From Takakia lepidozioides (Eukaryota > Streptophyta > Takakiopsida > Takakiales > Takakiaceae): a DNA stretch of 64,000 nt. Shown piece by piece: positions 1-12,427 of the stretch (within the stretch, counting starts at the first letter, position 1; the number at the start of each line of letters is the position of its first letter). The notes under the pieces were generated by a model. It was not told where the DNA came from. It did not search any database and saw only the letters and a program-made list of their open reading frames with translations. The position numbers and the translations under genes are program-made. The DNA lies in contig CM060731.1 of NCBI GenBank assembly GCA_030704615.1, forward strand, positions 3,534,001-3,598,000, written 5' to 3'.

Positions 1-3000
1 CCCGGTGATTGCCCAATAATAGAAAAACCTTAGGGCTACCAGTTGAAGCTCTGTGAGATTTCAGGAGGGAATCAGAAACAGGCATGCCACGCCTAGAGGA
101 CACCTAATGCAGTGAACCTCAAGAAATGCTTCACAACAGTACGAAGCAAGCAGCAAGAAGCTGTATAACATCCACAAACACACAAGAGAATATGGGACAG
201 TAAAGCATAACAAACACAAACACCAGAATAAAAAAGAGTTCTGAGAAAAGTAAACCACATCAAGAAGCACATCAACTACAAACAAACATAAAAAACTGCT
301 TAGTAATGACGGAGTACAGATAAGCCCTTCCTCAGTGAGAAAGAAATATAGTGACAAGCAGATGCACCAACATGATCATGTAAGCAAAGCAACTTTTGGA
401 CAGCCACAAACTCTCTTGACAGCTCCTAAATTTGCCACACCAAAACCACCCCTTCACTCTGTTGACAGCCACCTATAAACGAAGTAAACAGGAAACAAAC
501 ACGTGCATCACTGCACCAACCAGCTGGAGTATGAAAGGTAAAGTTGAAAGCAAACTGTGAATAGGGGGGAAATATACCCAGTCCTTTGGGTGAAAACTCC
601 CACAGTTTATTCCTGTCCAAGGCAGGCACAGCAACTCCACGAGGAATGTACACATCCCTACAACTCTCAGCAATTGCCTTCAATGGGCGCTGCTCAAATA
701 TACAAGCCAATGAACATAGTCATCAGTACCTATTTCATCAATTTTCCCCCGGTTGTTCTCATCAGAATGAGATCCTCTTGAGGTACATTCAGAACAGAGT
801 CCTCTGTTTACCAACTTTCAAAAGCTCAAGGCTGCACCTAAAGCCCTGGCCCCTGTTGGGGTCTTACTGCTGGGCTGCTGATCACACACATCAGATTGAT
901 GCTTGTCTGATGGGCTGTCTCGAGGAAATCTGGACAGCCCAGACAATTTGTTTACATCACCACAAGTCCCCATACTGGAGTAAGCCCCTTACAAAGGTAG
1001 TGTCTGTTCTCTTTTGTTCCGCCCTACCTGGCACAGGGTCTATGGCCACAAGGCTACTGCAATGAACATCTTTTGAGTACAGTTTTCTCCCCCCTTCCCA
1101 ATCCCATGGCACAAACGTAAAATTCCAACACTATCTCCCTCTTGTGCTTTCACGGGCCACATCTCAAAACCATCCTCTGCTATATCTCATAACCTCAACT
1201 TGTTCAAACTGCCACTGTGGCATTATCACTATAATGGATACCTACAACTCCCAGAAATAGGAGAAGTGAAGCCCTCTGTACAAACCTGAATTCCATCAAA
1301 AATATTCTCCAAAATCCCAGGCCCAAGATCCACAGATAGAGGCTGCATACATTCCAGCATTATTTCAGCAAGGGCACTTTAGCAGTATGTCAATACAAAC
1401 ATTTACCCATTACTACTCACTGCTTCATGAGCATAAAGGACTACTTCACTATCAGGTGCCAAGCATATAATTGAACATGCTATTGCTATGATTAGGACAA
1501 TCTTTAGGCAATCCCCTCATCAAGACTTTGCCTTCGTCTGATAATAAATAGGAAGTAAAGCACAGAGGGCACCTTATGTGTTCGCAGTACTGGGTCATTA
1601 ACCATCAACCCTGCGGTCTCTTCATACACTGTGCCACTCCACCCCAAAAGATTCTAGAGAAATATCGGATGCATCGGATCATAAGCTGAGGACCATTTAT
1701 CATTCATAACAACAGTTCTCCCTACCTGACCTGAACCCTGTTTCAAATTGGTGCAGCTTACCTGCATGATGCACTCCTTCGTGCAAGTGTATGTTTAATC
1801 AGATCCAGTTTACTATGTTGTTCTATTGTGTCCCATAGGCCATCTGGGCCTCCATGGAAGTGACCGGTTCATTCTTTCTAACTCGTCACCAGAGCATCCC
1901 TCTAATTTCACAACAAGGCTATTACTTTGCCCTCCAATGAACAATAAGCATCAGAAACACTTTAGGCCAGCAGGGGAGCCAAAAGGTGTGGCTCATCTGT
2001 AAAGAACCATCTACTAGTTGGCACTACAAAGGAGGGGGACAAAGCCGATAACCTTTGGGGACTGGTAAAGTCAGGATGTCCATTAGCAAAGTTACCAGAA
2101 GCGGATGCAAACTACAGTATTCACAGGTAACTCCAGGTACCTATGAGTTTCTGAACCAGTATGAAAACTCAAAGGTAAAGGCAATACCTTGGATCGTAGC
2201 AGAGTCCCCCTCTAACCGAATGATCTCACCAATCAGCTTGTCATGGCCCACACGGACCAATTCATACATAGCCGCCCCTCCCATACCCTCAGCAACCACA
2301 ACTGGCCCAGATACCTGGCTCCCCATAGAATTGAAGTCAGGCATATGAAAGTCAGGCTACAAAGTAAAAGTCATGTCTTCTCTAATGATATCATACAGGA
2401 CAATTGCAGTCTCAGTACTCATGCTAAGCTGAAGAACCCTTTCCTTGGGATTCATACAACTGTCCTTCTATTCAACTTCACTATTCAGCTGACATTTTTC
2501 GGAAAAACAGAACACAGCTAAAACAGTGAAAAAAAACCCCAACTCCATAAACCCAGCCATCTGTAATGAGAACCCTACACCTGACAAGAGTATCCCAATA
2601 CCACAAGCAAGCAATCCTAGTGATAGACGTATAATTTACCAAGTGAGAAAGTCTAGCTGAATCAATTACAGCTCTGATGGAACCAATGTCTTCCGAAAAA
2701 AAATAAAAAAATACAGCCATCTCAAACACCCTGTTTTTTCAGGTGTTGTACAAAACTAGCTACTCTCATGTTGAAATTATTACAATTATAAAGATCGCAC
2801 AAGTCCAAGCTTATTTAGATACTTGTAAATGGACATATCTAATGTGTAACAAAGGAGAGTTGAGACACGGTGAACACGTCAAGAACTTCAATCTCAGATT
2901 CAGGTGGAGACATAAGAAATCCAGTGAGTAAAAATCTCAAACCCTTCTAAACGTCATCCCCCGGAATCTTGAGTTTACCTTTCCAACTAGCACCTCACTA

Positions 3001-3259
3001 CAAGTGCCACCGACTAAGAGTAGACACCATCGGAGAAAAACATGTTCAGCACGAGCTCGGACCGCCAGATCTGAGCTGAGAATGTCAATAATTGGAAAAT
3101 CCTGTCCGACAACGATCAACTGCCTCACATTTTACAAACCGTCACTCGATCGGCAAAACAAATGAGAGCAGTGAACCGAACCTTGCGAACAAAGCCATAC
3201 TCGCTCTCCTTCTCGTCATCCTCAAAAGTCGCAAGTCGTTCTCCACCGATAGCCGGCAT
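1..3259 (-). CDS. VHA-A: V-type proton ATPase catalytic subunit A, N-terminal part (first five coding exons)
   Basis: This is the catalytic ATP-hydrolysing subunit of the vacuolar/endomembrane proton pump (V1 sector). Five exons read in phase on the minus strand: 3182-3259, 2188-2314, 1573-1628, 1286-1342 and 578-689, each bounded by AG/GT. They encode 143 residues. Landmarks are the start [20 protein letters not shown], then [44 protein letters not shown] and [15 protein letters not shown]. These match the beta-barrel domain and the start of the bulge domain of plant VHA-A. The start codon at 3259 is the family's usual one. The P-loop and the rest (about 480 residues) lie beyond base 1, with intron 5 filling 1-577. 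A GC-rich stretch around 3260-3460 is the likely leader and promoter. No stops or frameshifts are visible, so I read it as functional. Confidence 0.95.
998..1075 (-). repeat. Copy 1 of an 80-bp dispersed repeat (in a VHA-A intron)
   Basis: Read on the minus strand, this segment contains the core GTAGCCTTGTGGCCATAGAC followed by a GGCGGAACA-type motif and an AG-rich end. The same order of motifs recurs near 41,490-41,572 and 47,570-47,652. The family is unknown. It is short and may be a SINE-like relic. Confidence 0.6.
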
Positions 3260-3918
3260 TGCTTCCGCTCCTCCTCGCCTCGCTCCCTTCGACTCCCTCC
3301 ACAACCTCCGAGCTCCCGAGCTATGGCCGATCTCTTACGCGTATGAAGCTCGTGCCCAGCCTGTTCTTCCGCGAGGAAAGAGAATGTTGACGTGTCTCTC
3401 GCTGCAGCCGCCACCTCATTACGGCTCCGGACGAAGATGGTCGTGGGCTCAAAACCGCCAATAGCCATTTTCAGTGAACGCTACAAGTCACGTATACTTC
3501 AATCCCGCTAAACATGGCCAAGCTGTGGCTTCCTTGGATAAAATTCATCCACCGACCCCTTCAACCTCATGGCACCCCTGTTTGTACAATATACGTATAT
3601 ATATTCTCATTTTATATTCTCGTAACAGCCAATAAAGAAGTCCCACGTGGGTTCCTGGTAAACGGCGCACCGATATTCATCCAATTGGCTACATCATTCG
3701 TCGGTTCCTCTTTTGGGTCCCTAGGACAAGTATCATGTTTTTGTTTGTACGCAAGAAGACATTCCATCCACTTACTTAACTTAGTGGGCCACATTGCGCT
3801 CTGCACGTCCGTACAATGGAGAATGAGGGCGTAGACACACGGTTAGGGCGTAGACATACGGGCGGATGAATCGGAGACGACCATTGGCCGAGGGGAAACC
3901 GCACACTAACACGCGGGA

Positions 3919-3960
3919 GGAAGCTGGTTCTAGTGGAAGCTGGTTCTAGTGGAAGCTGAT
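3919..3960. repeat. 16-bp tandem repeat, about 2.6 copies
   Basis: The unit GGAAGCTGGTTCTAGT is repeated head to tail with no mismatch. This is a small minisatellite in the VHA-A upstream region. Confidence 0.85.
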
Positions 3961-4000
3961 GTGTCTATTGACATGGACGGTTTTGGAAACCGCAACACTT

Positions 4001-4028
4001 CCGGGCACTTCCGGCTGGAAGTGCCCGG
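4001..4028. repeat. Perfect 12-bp inverted repeat (hairpin)
   Basis: CCGGGCACTTCC, a 4-base spacer GGCT, then GGAAGTGCCCGG. The stem is perfect and GC-rich inside AT-rich DNA. No T-run follows to suggest a Pol III terminator, and no transposon end is evident beside it. Confidence 0.8.
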
Positions 4029-4303
4029 ACCTTTGAAAAGTTTTGTGATGTGAAATGCAGGGCCCACCGTCTTCCGTCTTCCCCAACTTCTTTCACGCAG
4101 CTCTTCACTACAGTTTCCACAAAATCAGGAAAATCCACGGTTGAACACCAACACAACGTCTATATGTTTGCTGCAACATCCACCCTTGCCTATGTGTTAC
4201 TTTTCATTGGAAAAATGGGTGGAAGAAGGGGTGTCAGACGCTCTCTTCCACTGCCGCTCGTGAGAAAAGGGCCTGAGAATCTGGTGAAATCTTATTGTTG
4301 AAG

Positions 4304-4370
4304 TGATTTTTTTTTTGTTAACAGGGGGATTATAGCCCTGATTAACTTTATTATAAAAAAAATTTGGGTG
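4304..4370 (-). mobile_element. LINE 3' tail relic (minus orientation)
   Basis: Read on the minus strand, this ends TTTATTATAAT-type sequence, GGGCTATAATCCCCCTGTTA and then an A-run. The same order (AATAAAG, a GGC...CCC motif, CTGTT, A-run) is seen at 9355-9440, 19,415-19,460, 22,660-22,720, 24,200-24,255 and 35,065-35,120. I infer 5'-truncated non-LTR retrotransposon insertions. Confidence 0.55.
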
Positions 4371-7068
4371 GGCGAAAGCCCTTACAAGTTATTTGGGATT
4401 ATTCGGGGAAAAAAATTAACCTCTAAAACGCCAAAAGGCACACACACCGTAATCAGTGAATGAACGACCCAGACCTCCTATGGAGGATTGAACTTTGAAC
4501 TTGACTAAGACGCATGAACAAGCCTATCCAGGCTTGAACAAATACTTAGACCAAAAAGCACTATGCTCCTCTTCCATGGAACAATGTAGAACTAGCTAAA
4601 GCCACTTTGAACTCATTAAGTCATTGACTTCTCTTCATGCAACGAAGTTTGTGGATTGTTCAAGTGCATTCAAATATGAGTGTACCTCATTACATTCAAT
4701 TTCAAGATTCAAATTTCAACTATGATGTTCAACCTCAATGTATGAAGGCTAATTTTTACGTTGCAAATGGGCATAAGGGGTTGCCTTTGGATCCGAAAGC
4801 TCTCAATTAGATTGAATTATGATTCAAATTCAATGATTGGTGTTTGAGCCTAATGAAACAAGTGAAGCAGTAACAAACATATTCTTCTGATTATGTGTTT
4901 TTGTTCAACCACGTTTTGGACACTTCTAGGTATCCTCTCCATACAGCTTTATTATGATAGTCTTGCTCTCTGTCTCATTTGACATCCCAATACTCAACCC
5001 AAGGCAGAAACGAAAGAACACAATGCATTAGATCAAGACTTCAAATTATATGTACAATCTTTCAAGAAGAACAACGACGCTAAATCGCTAAATTTTTATC
5101 TGCGATAACATCAATTCTCTCCATGTAAAATCTGAAACAAAATGGGAACTTCACTCCAAGAACAAGCGTGATTGAAGGAAATCAATGAGCACAAATAGAG
5201 AAATTGTCCTGTTGAGGAACGAATCTATTGAGTGAGACATAGTGTTGTTCAGGTAAAAATATTGCAGCTACTATAGCTTACCAACCTATCATGCTGTCAC
5301 TTTGTCTCCCGAGGTGACCTCTGTCCAAGCAATGGCCAACTTCTAAGCAAATAATATAGAAACATTGTTTTGAGATCTTAGGATTCAAATTTCAAAATTG
5401 ATGCCCAATTCCAGCAAATAAGGGCTACTTAAGGGCTACTTTAAACTGTGTTTTAGTACATGGATATCCTATAGAAGCCATCGAGGTTTACTTAGACTCT
5501 AAAGATTGACTACTTCTAAATGGCAGATTTGAAGCCTCAGTTCAGCCTCTAGAGAGTCCCCTTACATCCGAGGATACATTGTCAAGAAAATAGTTGTCTT
5601 ACAAAAGTTGGATAATTTAATTTAATTGATGAGTGAAAGCTAAAGGTCAAGCTTTTCTAGCGTCGTCTTAGGTGGGCTGATAGACATCAAAGTGACATGA
5701 AACTAGTGAGTACATACCAAATGAAAACGTAATTAGAAGCATGACATTGTAAATCTTCAGATATAAAATTGTTCATACTGACTTCTTTTGGATCTAAAGA
5801 GCCCCCCTTAGGACTCTATGTCCCATGTAGTTTTTGACTAAAACTGTTGTATATGCTTGAAATTTGCAATATGTTATATGCATAAATTGTTGAGTGACAT
5901 CTCCAGAAAACACATTAAAATAATTCAAATTTGTAAACAAGCACAAGATGATGACACAAATAAGACTTTGACATGATCCCTCTTGCATCCAATCCAAAAA
6001 TTATGATGTACTCAACAAAATAACAAATTTATGTTCATAGAAAGGTAAAGTAACAAAGTCATAAAGATATCAAAGAAATAGGTCAAATACAACAAAAAGT
6101 GATGCAAATCACATGACTCTCGTCTTCTCTAATTTGATCCATCATATGTGATATCATTCTTCCATGTTTTTGAGTGACTAGCCCTCTTACCATAATCCAA
6201 CAAAGTTCAACTATGGTAATAGCATAATTTTGAATAACAATGTTGAATGCGCTCATATAACGGTAATTGAAGAATTGGTTTTTACAATGATAGGATAAAT
6301 GAAGACAAATATAATGCTAAATTACATATAAAATTGTCATATAAGCGTTATCCATCAATTATGTTTGCGGCAAAGATACGCATTTCTGATTGCATAAATG
6401 AAATGATGTTGCGTGTAGGAAACTGGGTTGAGGCTATTGATCCAAGTTTAACATTGTTGTTTTCAAGTATGTTCAATATCGTGGGTCACATCGATCAAGT
6501 TGTGGAATTTAAGAGAAGAATCTGGAGCTGAGGAAGATCTAGCTGGTAAAAAAAAAAATTGGAGACGGGAGCTCTATGCTATATGTGGTATTGCTTGAAT
6601 TTTTAGGACGAGACTAGAAGTAATATGAGGACCGATATTGCCTTTGTCTATGGTTATGATGTGATCTAGATTTTTTTACAGTTATTATCTTAACATTGAG
6701 GACTTTGTTGGGGCTTACTTAAGAGCACTTCTAGTTTTGTTCTCAAAATTCATTCAATGCCAATATCCGAGAAATTTGTAATTCAAATTTCAAAGAAAAT
6801 TGCCGTTAGACTCACTTCACTAAGAAACCTCACAAGGATGCCCTTGTTAAGGAGGCGGCCGAGGTTTTTTTTTTCTAATATTTTGATTTTGTTCCCATTT
6901 ACGAGAGATACTTGGATGGATAGACGTGGAGAGCACGGATGAGCTTATCATTTTATTTTTTTTAAATCAAACTTGTGATGTAGTTTATTTTGATTTAATC
7001 TATGATGCTACTTTTCGAATTAATAGTTGTTATTGTTGGATGTAGAATGGGATCCATTGAATAGAGGC

Positions 7069-7509
7069 ATGTTGTGGTGCAAGTATTGTTCAAAGCCACA
7101 ACCCGTTGATTTAGGCTGCTTGAGAGAACATTACAATACAAAGCATTGGCATGTTGTCTGCCAAGATGTAATGTCAGAGGATTAGACTTACTACCATTTT
7201 GTTTATAAAAGAAAGGAGAAGACCCTTCATGTTGTGCCCGTGTATGAAACCAAAAAACATTGGAAGGAAGAATTTCAATATTTAGATGTTGGGAAACATT
7301 CTTACAAGGAAATTTTTTCACCAAACAAAGTAGTAGAGCTAGCCGTGCCTACAAATATTCTTATCCTATTAGTAAATGATGTTTTCACGTCTGATAAGCT
7401 TGTCATGATGGAAGAAGAAGCATGTTTTTTAACCACCAAAGGTTGTGCGAAGAAAAGAGGAGAAAAGAAGTTTGGGTTCACTGATGCAAACCTTTGGATT
7501 AAATGCTAG
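7069..7509 (+). pseudogene. Degenerate ORF with a zinc-finger-like N terminus
   Basis: One frame reads from the ATG at 7069 to a stop at 7509, with a single internal TAG at about 7186. The beginning, MLWCKYCSKPQPV followed by LREHYNTKHW, has Cys-x2-Cys and His-x5-His spacing like C2H2 or BED fingers. The rest (WKEEFQYLDVGKHSYKE and onward) is not recognised. BED and C2H2 fingers are common in transposase-derived proteins and the surroundings are transposon-rich, so a decayed transposase or host factor is likely. An orphan host gene is the alternative. Confidence 0.35.
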
Positions 7510-8940
7510 AAACAAGCTTGCTTGGTAAGTCGAAGTATTGTATGATTATTTTTTATTAAATTAAGTTTACATCAAAATGATTTGATGCGGGTTTTTGCAC
7601 AGAGATGAGCGTTGTTATAAACGTTCTATACATCTTGCCAAAGTTGTCACTGGAGCATTCCTTAAAGCATTTCCTTTAAACATTTGGAAGACGTTAAAGA
7701 CTTGATTAAAGGAATCGGTTGTGGAGAAGCATGCCTTGGGAATACTCCATTAACCTGAATGTCTGTACCGAAGGACTATGATTGTGCATGTTAGAGCTGA
7801 ATTGAGAGGCCTTCGAGAAAAATCACCTGAAACAGTAATCCAAACACATGATCTCTCCACCGCAACACCGGATAAGCTCCTCAACTTGGTCCTTCTTGGG
7901 GAGCTCAATTATGTTCTTTAGCTTAACCAATCCAATGGCCAATGCTTTGTTTTTTTTCCAATTGTCGTGAGAAAGAGGCCCAAAATCTTTCCCGCCTTCC
8001 ACTTACTATCTCCTTCATTGAACCACCCCATCTCATAGTCTACAACCAATTAACATGTCAAAAATAAAAACTTGCAATACTATATAATCATGGATATTTG
8101 ACATTCAATAAAAACCAGATGGAAGTAACATGAATAACATGACTTAGGTTCAAAAAGAATGATACAAAATAATCATAGAAAACTCTAAACCTTATTTTTG
8201 AATGTAAGCCATGGATGCATGGATGCTGTTCTGTCAAAAATAAATAGAATTATAACAATATTGAAGGCATTTACTTGAACTATCGCTACACTGAAGTGTA
8301 GCTCTGTAGAATGCCCCCATAAGCTGTGTCGGAATATTCTTGTCGACAAGGACTTGTGCTTTTCTCGATGCCGCCATGACAAGCTAGTATGTATCATTCT
8401 TCGTCAAGGATTTTCAATCCTTCTTCCCAGAGCTGCAGATGAAATCATGAGGAAGCAGTGCACACAAATCTCAAATACACTTTGCAGTGAACTGCCATAC
8501 ATAATGCTCACCCAACATTGCACGTGCCTCTCTCCTCACTTCTGCCTCCAAGTGAAGCACCTGACTCTGTTGGACTTTTGCTATGCTTGCCTCGATTGCC
8601 TCAAAGCGGCTATCGAAGCACTGCGACATGTCTTCTTGGCCTTTTGCAAGCCGCTCGAAGCCCGCAACATGAGCTCTGCTAGGTCTGGCCCATCTCCCAT
8701 ACATGATATGGGAAGCAAAGGCGATGGCCAAGGGCAATGCAGACAAATGACGAAGGGCTATAGCCAACGGTGATGGTCTTGCCCAACCTACACATGACCA
8801 ACCTAAGTTAAATAGAGACTAGTCTGGTTGAATAAATCATGTTCACAAAAAAAAAAACAATCAGTTTGCAGCCTCAACAATAATGAAACAGTTCTTTGAC
8901 AATCCTTTGACAATTCATGGGGGAAATGAAGGCTTATCTC
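7510..8940. other. AT-rich region, no gene recognised
   Basis: ORFs on both strands around 8354-8773 overlap each other, and neither resembles a known family. The minus-strand reading includes a helical stretch (EDMSQCFDSRFEAIEASIAK) that could be a coiled coil from an old element. I see no RNA gene. Confidence 0.4.
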
Positions 8941-9440
8941 CAGAAGAATATCAAATTAGAGATGTCGTGACAAGAAGATCTCCCAAACTGCTGGCAGCTC
9001 TGTCAATACTAAGGATTTTCCGCTGGAATCTGAGGACGTTGAGGTCAATTGGAGGCACAAGCGTACCCTTAGAAATGGAAAATCAAAGACTCGTTTGTCT
9101 TTTGATGCTCCTAAGAGAAAACGTGGTAGCATGTAAAGTTAGCAATCTTAGATGCTCTATGTGGTCTCGGGGCCTGGCCTTTCTCCTTTTTAGTTTTCAC
9201 TTTCTCATTGTAGTGCTCTTTGCGAGTATGTAGTACTACTCCTTGGTCTTTTTTCTGCTCTGGGCTTTGCCCTTGTTTCTCTTCTTGAACTGTGGGTTAT
9301 TGGTTATGAGTGGCACCTCATTCATCAGCCTTATGGCTCTTGTAAAGTTATTTTTTCATTACCCTTCATTTATAAAGTATTACAAGGCTACAATCCCCCT
9401 GTTCTTGTAAAAAAATAAAAATAAAAATAAAAAATAAAAC
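8941..9440 (+). mobile_element. 3' end of a LINE-like element with ORF C terminus and A-rich tail
   Basis: A frame ending at 9136 gives VNWRHKRTLRNGKSKTRLSF followed by DAPKRKRGSM and a stop. The copy at 23,850-23,998 ends almost identically (WRHRSSLRKGKSK, APKRKRGSM, stop). About 230 bases of 3' UTR follow, then the ATAAAG, GGCTACAATCCCCCTGTT and A-rich tail (to about 9440). Shared coding end, UTR and poly-A tail are what truncated non-LTR retrotransposons leave. No reverse-transcriptase motif is present in either copy. Confidence 0.6.
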
Positions 9441-9539
9441 AGTGGAAGGGGGAGCACGAGGCAACAGCAGGCTAGAAAGCGGAAACAGAAACAGTTGTAC
9501 CCGTTGCAGCAATGACAAACGCCATGGCCATGACGAAAG

Positions 9540-9990
9540 GACTGAAACAACAAAGCTCTGAAAATTTCAAGAGAATGCCCCAGCCCCGGTGCTTGGTACC
9601 ATTGGAAAGCCCTCGACGAGGAGGGGTGCACGAGCTTGGTCTCATAGTTCTTGGACCTATGGTGTGGGAGATATGGAATTTAAAATTACTTTTGGTTGCT
9701 CGAAATTCATGAAAAATAGCAAAGTGGGCATTCATGGGACAATGGTTGGAGCCTCGACAAGAGAGATATCAAGGGAAAGGTCTCCGGTTCAAATCTGGTC
9801 GTAGGTTCTGTGGAAAAAAAAATGATGAGATATGGCCAAAACGAATTTCAAAGTGGGTTTTATTCGAGCACTGATTGGCCCTTCATGTGGGTTATTTGGA
9901 ATTTCAAATGTTTTGGGTTGCTGGAAATCCGTGAAAAGTATCAAATTGGATATACCAATATAAGCAAGTTAGTTATGCAGTTTATGCCAT
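9540..9990 (+). repeat. Two related repeats and a possible tRNA-derived SINE
   Basis: The stretch near 9655-9735 (GGAATTTAAAATTAC, then TTGCTCGAAATTCATGAAAA) is repeated in diverged form near 9885-9950 (GGAATTTCAAATG, then TTGCTGGAAATCCGTGAAAA). Between them, 9740-9820 has an A-box-like TGGTTGGAGCC, a B-box-like GGTTCAAATCT about 40 bases on, and a run of nine A. That pattern fits a Pol III SINE, but the A box is poor. Confidence 0.35.
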
Positions 9991-10459
9991 TGAGAACCTT
10001 AGATTCCATACCAACCTTAGCCTACGTGAGAAGAAAAAGTACATGAAGTTTATTGGCTCTTCTTTATTCTAAAAAGGAGACTACGCATTAAAAAACGCTA
10101 AGTCTATGTTGTGCATTTCCCAGGTGTCATCTCCAGGTAGCACCTCCCTTAAGTAACATCTCTCTTATTGATCAATTTATGAAGAACAAATTGATGATTT
10201 TCTCAAGTTTATTATGGATGAAAGTAAACTTAACTGTTCAAAACTGGGAGGAGCCATACGCAACTAGCCGCTTGTTTTGAATAGTTTAATCCCATGAAAA
10301 TGGATGATAAGCCATATTGATGAATGAAAACACCTTATGTTGTCATTGTAACGAAAGGAATATGTTTTCAGCATTGTTATCATAGGTAAGGCGAGGCTGA
10401 CTTGCATTTACACAATTTTTTTTTTTTGGAGAATGCAACGGGTGGAAGTCGCCGCCGAC

Positions 10460-11450
10460 TCGCCTCTTATACCAATCTGTCGATTGAAAGATAATCACTT
10501 AAAATGTTGAATTCGGCGTCGATACAATCACTACTACGTTTAGGGGGGTTTAGCGACGTATGTCCCCCACATGGCGCCTCTCCCGTGCAATGCCCCCCCC
10601 GCACCCCATCTTGCAACGCCCTGGGCGTCGCTCGACCCCCGTGCGACATTTCCGGCATCGCAGGAATAATGCCAAAATCCACAAAAACGTGAATTTTGGC
10701 CAAGTCCTACAATGAGTAAAGTTTGAAAAAAAACGTCGCAGACCAACTACGACGCACTGGGGGGTCGGCCCCTAGTGCGACCTTCCGGACGTCGGTTGGG
10801 AGGTGGCGAGGCCCAGGGCGTTGCTTCAAGGACCCGAAGGGGGGGAAACCAAAAAATAATAAAATAATAAAATAATAACAATACATCGTTTTTTAAAGGC
10901 GACGCCTTGGGGGTCACTTTTTGAGTTTTTTTTTTTTGAATTTTTGCTAAGTCATTTTAGCGATGTCTGAAGCGTTGATTAAAATTACTTGATCATTTTT
11001 TGCTTTCTGCACTAGAGGGTAGGAAAAGCGACGCCAGAGACGTCGCTTACATTTGAGCGACGCGAGGAGTGTCGCTTTGAGGTCTTGACGAGCAATCGAT
11101 GTCTGTATGAACTACCTTATGTGTAATTAAACCATATGCTCGTGTGTAAGTTTTAAAATTGATATGTTGGTTAGTGTGAAGTATCTTACTGTGTGTTTAA
11201 TCTAGAGGTTTTGAGTTCAAGTTTGCCTAACAACACGTTGAATGATTTAGGAACTCGATATGTGTCGGCTACTTGCAAACACATGCTCATGAATTAGGTT
11301 TGACATTAATTCGATGCTGCCACTACGTGTGACAAGTGTGTATCTTGCCATTTTTTGAACCGATTCCAAAAATAATGACCTAACAAGGACAGACTCATAG
11401 AGATAAAAATACAACAAAACAAAACAATAGCGACCCCATGGCGTCGCTTA
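10460..11450. repeat. GC-rich GCGACG-containing region, possible CACTA subterminal repeats
   Basis: After CACTACTACG at about 10,530 the sequence switches to GC-rich DNA with repeated GCGACG, GTCGCT and GGCGTCGCTT motifs at about 10,550, 11,030-11,080 and 11,430. CACTA (En/Spm) elements begin CACTA and have clustered subterminal motifs. I could not find the matching end or a target duplication, so this is tentative. Confidence 0.3.
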
Positions 11451-12427
11451 CATATATATATTTTAATTTTTTTCCGTGTGTCTGTATGACTTTGGGTTTC
11501 CTGGCTGCTTGGGGGGTGGGGGGTGGAGCTGTCTGCATACTGGGCAGATTAGGGGGTTCAATCCTCTCGCAGCTCTTGGGAATGTGTATTTGTCTTGTGA
11601 TGGAGGATGTTGACGGTTGGGCATGACGGCTGACCAACAGAGCCCAGAGTGGGGGTGAATTACCTGCGGGGTCTCTTCGGGTTCTTTCGTGAGGGCCCGC
11701 CTTGTTTGTTGGGTTATGGCGACGTGGCCCCCACAAAACCCCCGCCGGAAAGTGCAACCTGCTCCGGCCATAACAACCTGAACTGGGACAAAAACTGCTC
11801 GATTGCAGATATGAGCCTGACAATTTTGCAGAATCCAAAACTTTTTTCACCATTGTCTCTGCATTGTTGCAGAGCATCACCTCACCGTAGGAATTTTGTT
11901 TCAGGGAAAAAAAAAAATGATCCCATGGGCCACATTGCAAACTAGTGTACAAGAATGGCATTTTTCCTTCCCCCCCCAATTTGACATACAAAGGACCCCC
12001 AACACAATTTGGGGGGATTGGGCTACAAATTCTTGAATGCATGGTGTGAGTGCCCATGAGTGTGAATATGTAGGGCATTCCCACAGGAAAAATAAAAAAC
12101 CCCAATTGTACCTTGGTCAAAGCTTTTATTTGGGGTGAAATTCGTGGCCATGTGAAAAAACAACATTACCATTTTGTTATAATCTGCCAGTTGCAACGTG
12201 GAAACTGTCTGAAAATTCATAGGCAGATGGATGTAGTAGATAGGAACATTTCTATGAGGTCCATTTCTGTGGATGATTTAGGGCAGGAAGTTATGGCCTC
12301 ATCCATCCCAGACTCCAGTATGTATGTTTTTTGGGCTGGCCCACCAAAACGGTGGTCGTCGGTTAAGGGTTAATCCATCTTAATATTTAAGATAATCGGT
12401 AGAAAATGACTCAATGAATTGAAATGT
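11451..12427. other. No gene recognised
   Basis: Long overlapping ORFs exist on both strands here (for example 11,395-12,120 minus), but their residue composition is that of translated G-runs and C-runs, and no conserved motif is visible. The sequence has no clear repeat structure. Confidence 0.4.

Larger units (their letters stand above)
3260..7068. other. Intergenic region without a recognisable gene
   Basis: Upstream of VHA-A the sequence changes from GC-rich to AT-rich. I see no coding region with family resemblance. It holds a short tandem repeat (3919-3960), a perfect hairpin (4001-4028) and a LINE-tail relic (about 4304-4370). From about 4400 to 7000 it is plain AT-rich DNA whose ORFs are short and unconvincing. 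Confidence 0.6.

Noticed and set aside
1-3259. VHA-A as a pseudogene
   Set aside because: Exons 1 and 3 seemed missing at first, but both were found with correct borders and phases, and no lesion remains.
3142-3468. Minus-strand 108-codon ORF as a separate gene
   Set aside because: It overlaps VHA-A exon 1 in another frame. The exon 1 frame carries the family sequence and joins exon 2 in phase.
11395-12120. 241-codon minus-strand ORF as a gene
   Set aside because: Composition follows local G/C runs, no family motif is visible, and the opposite strand is equally open.
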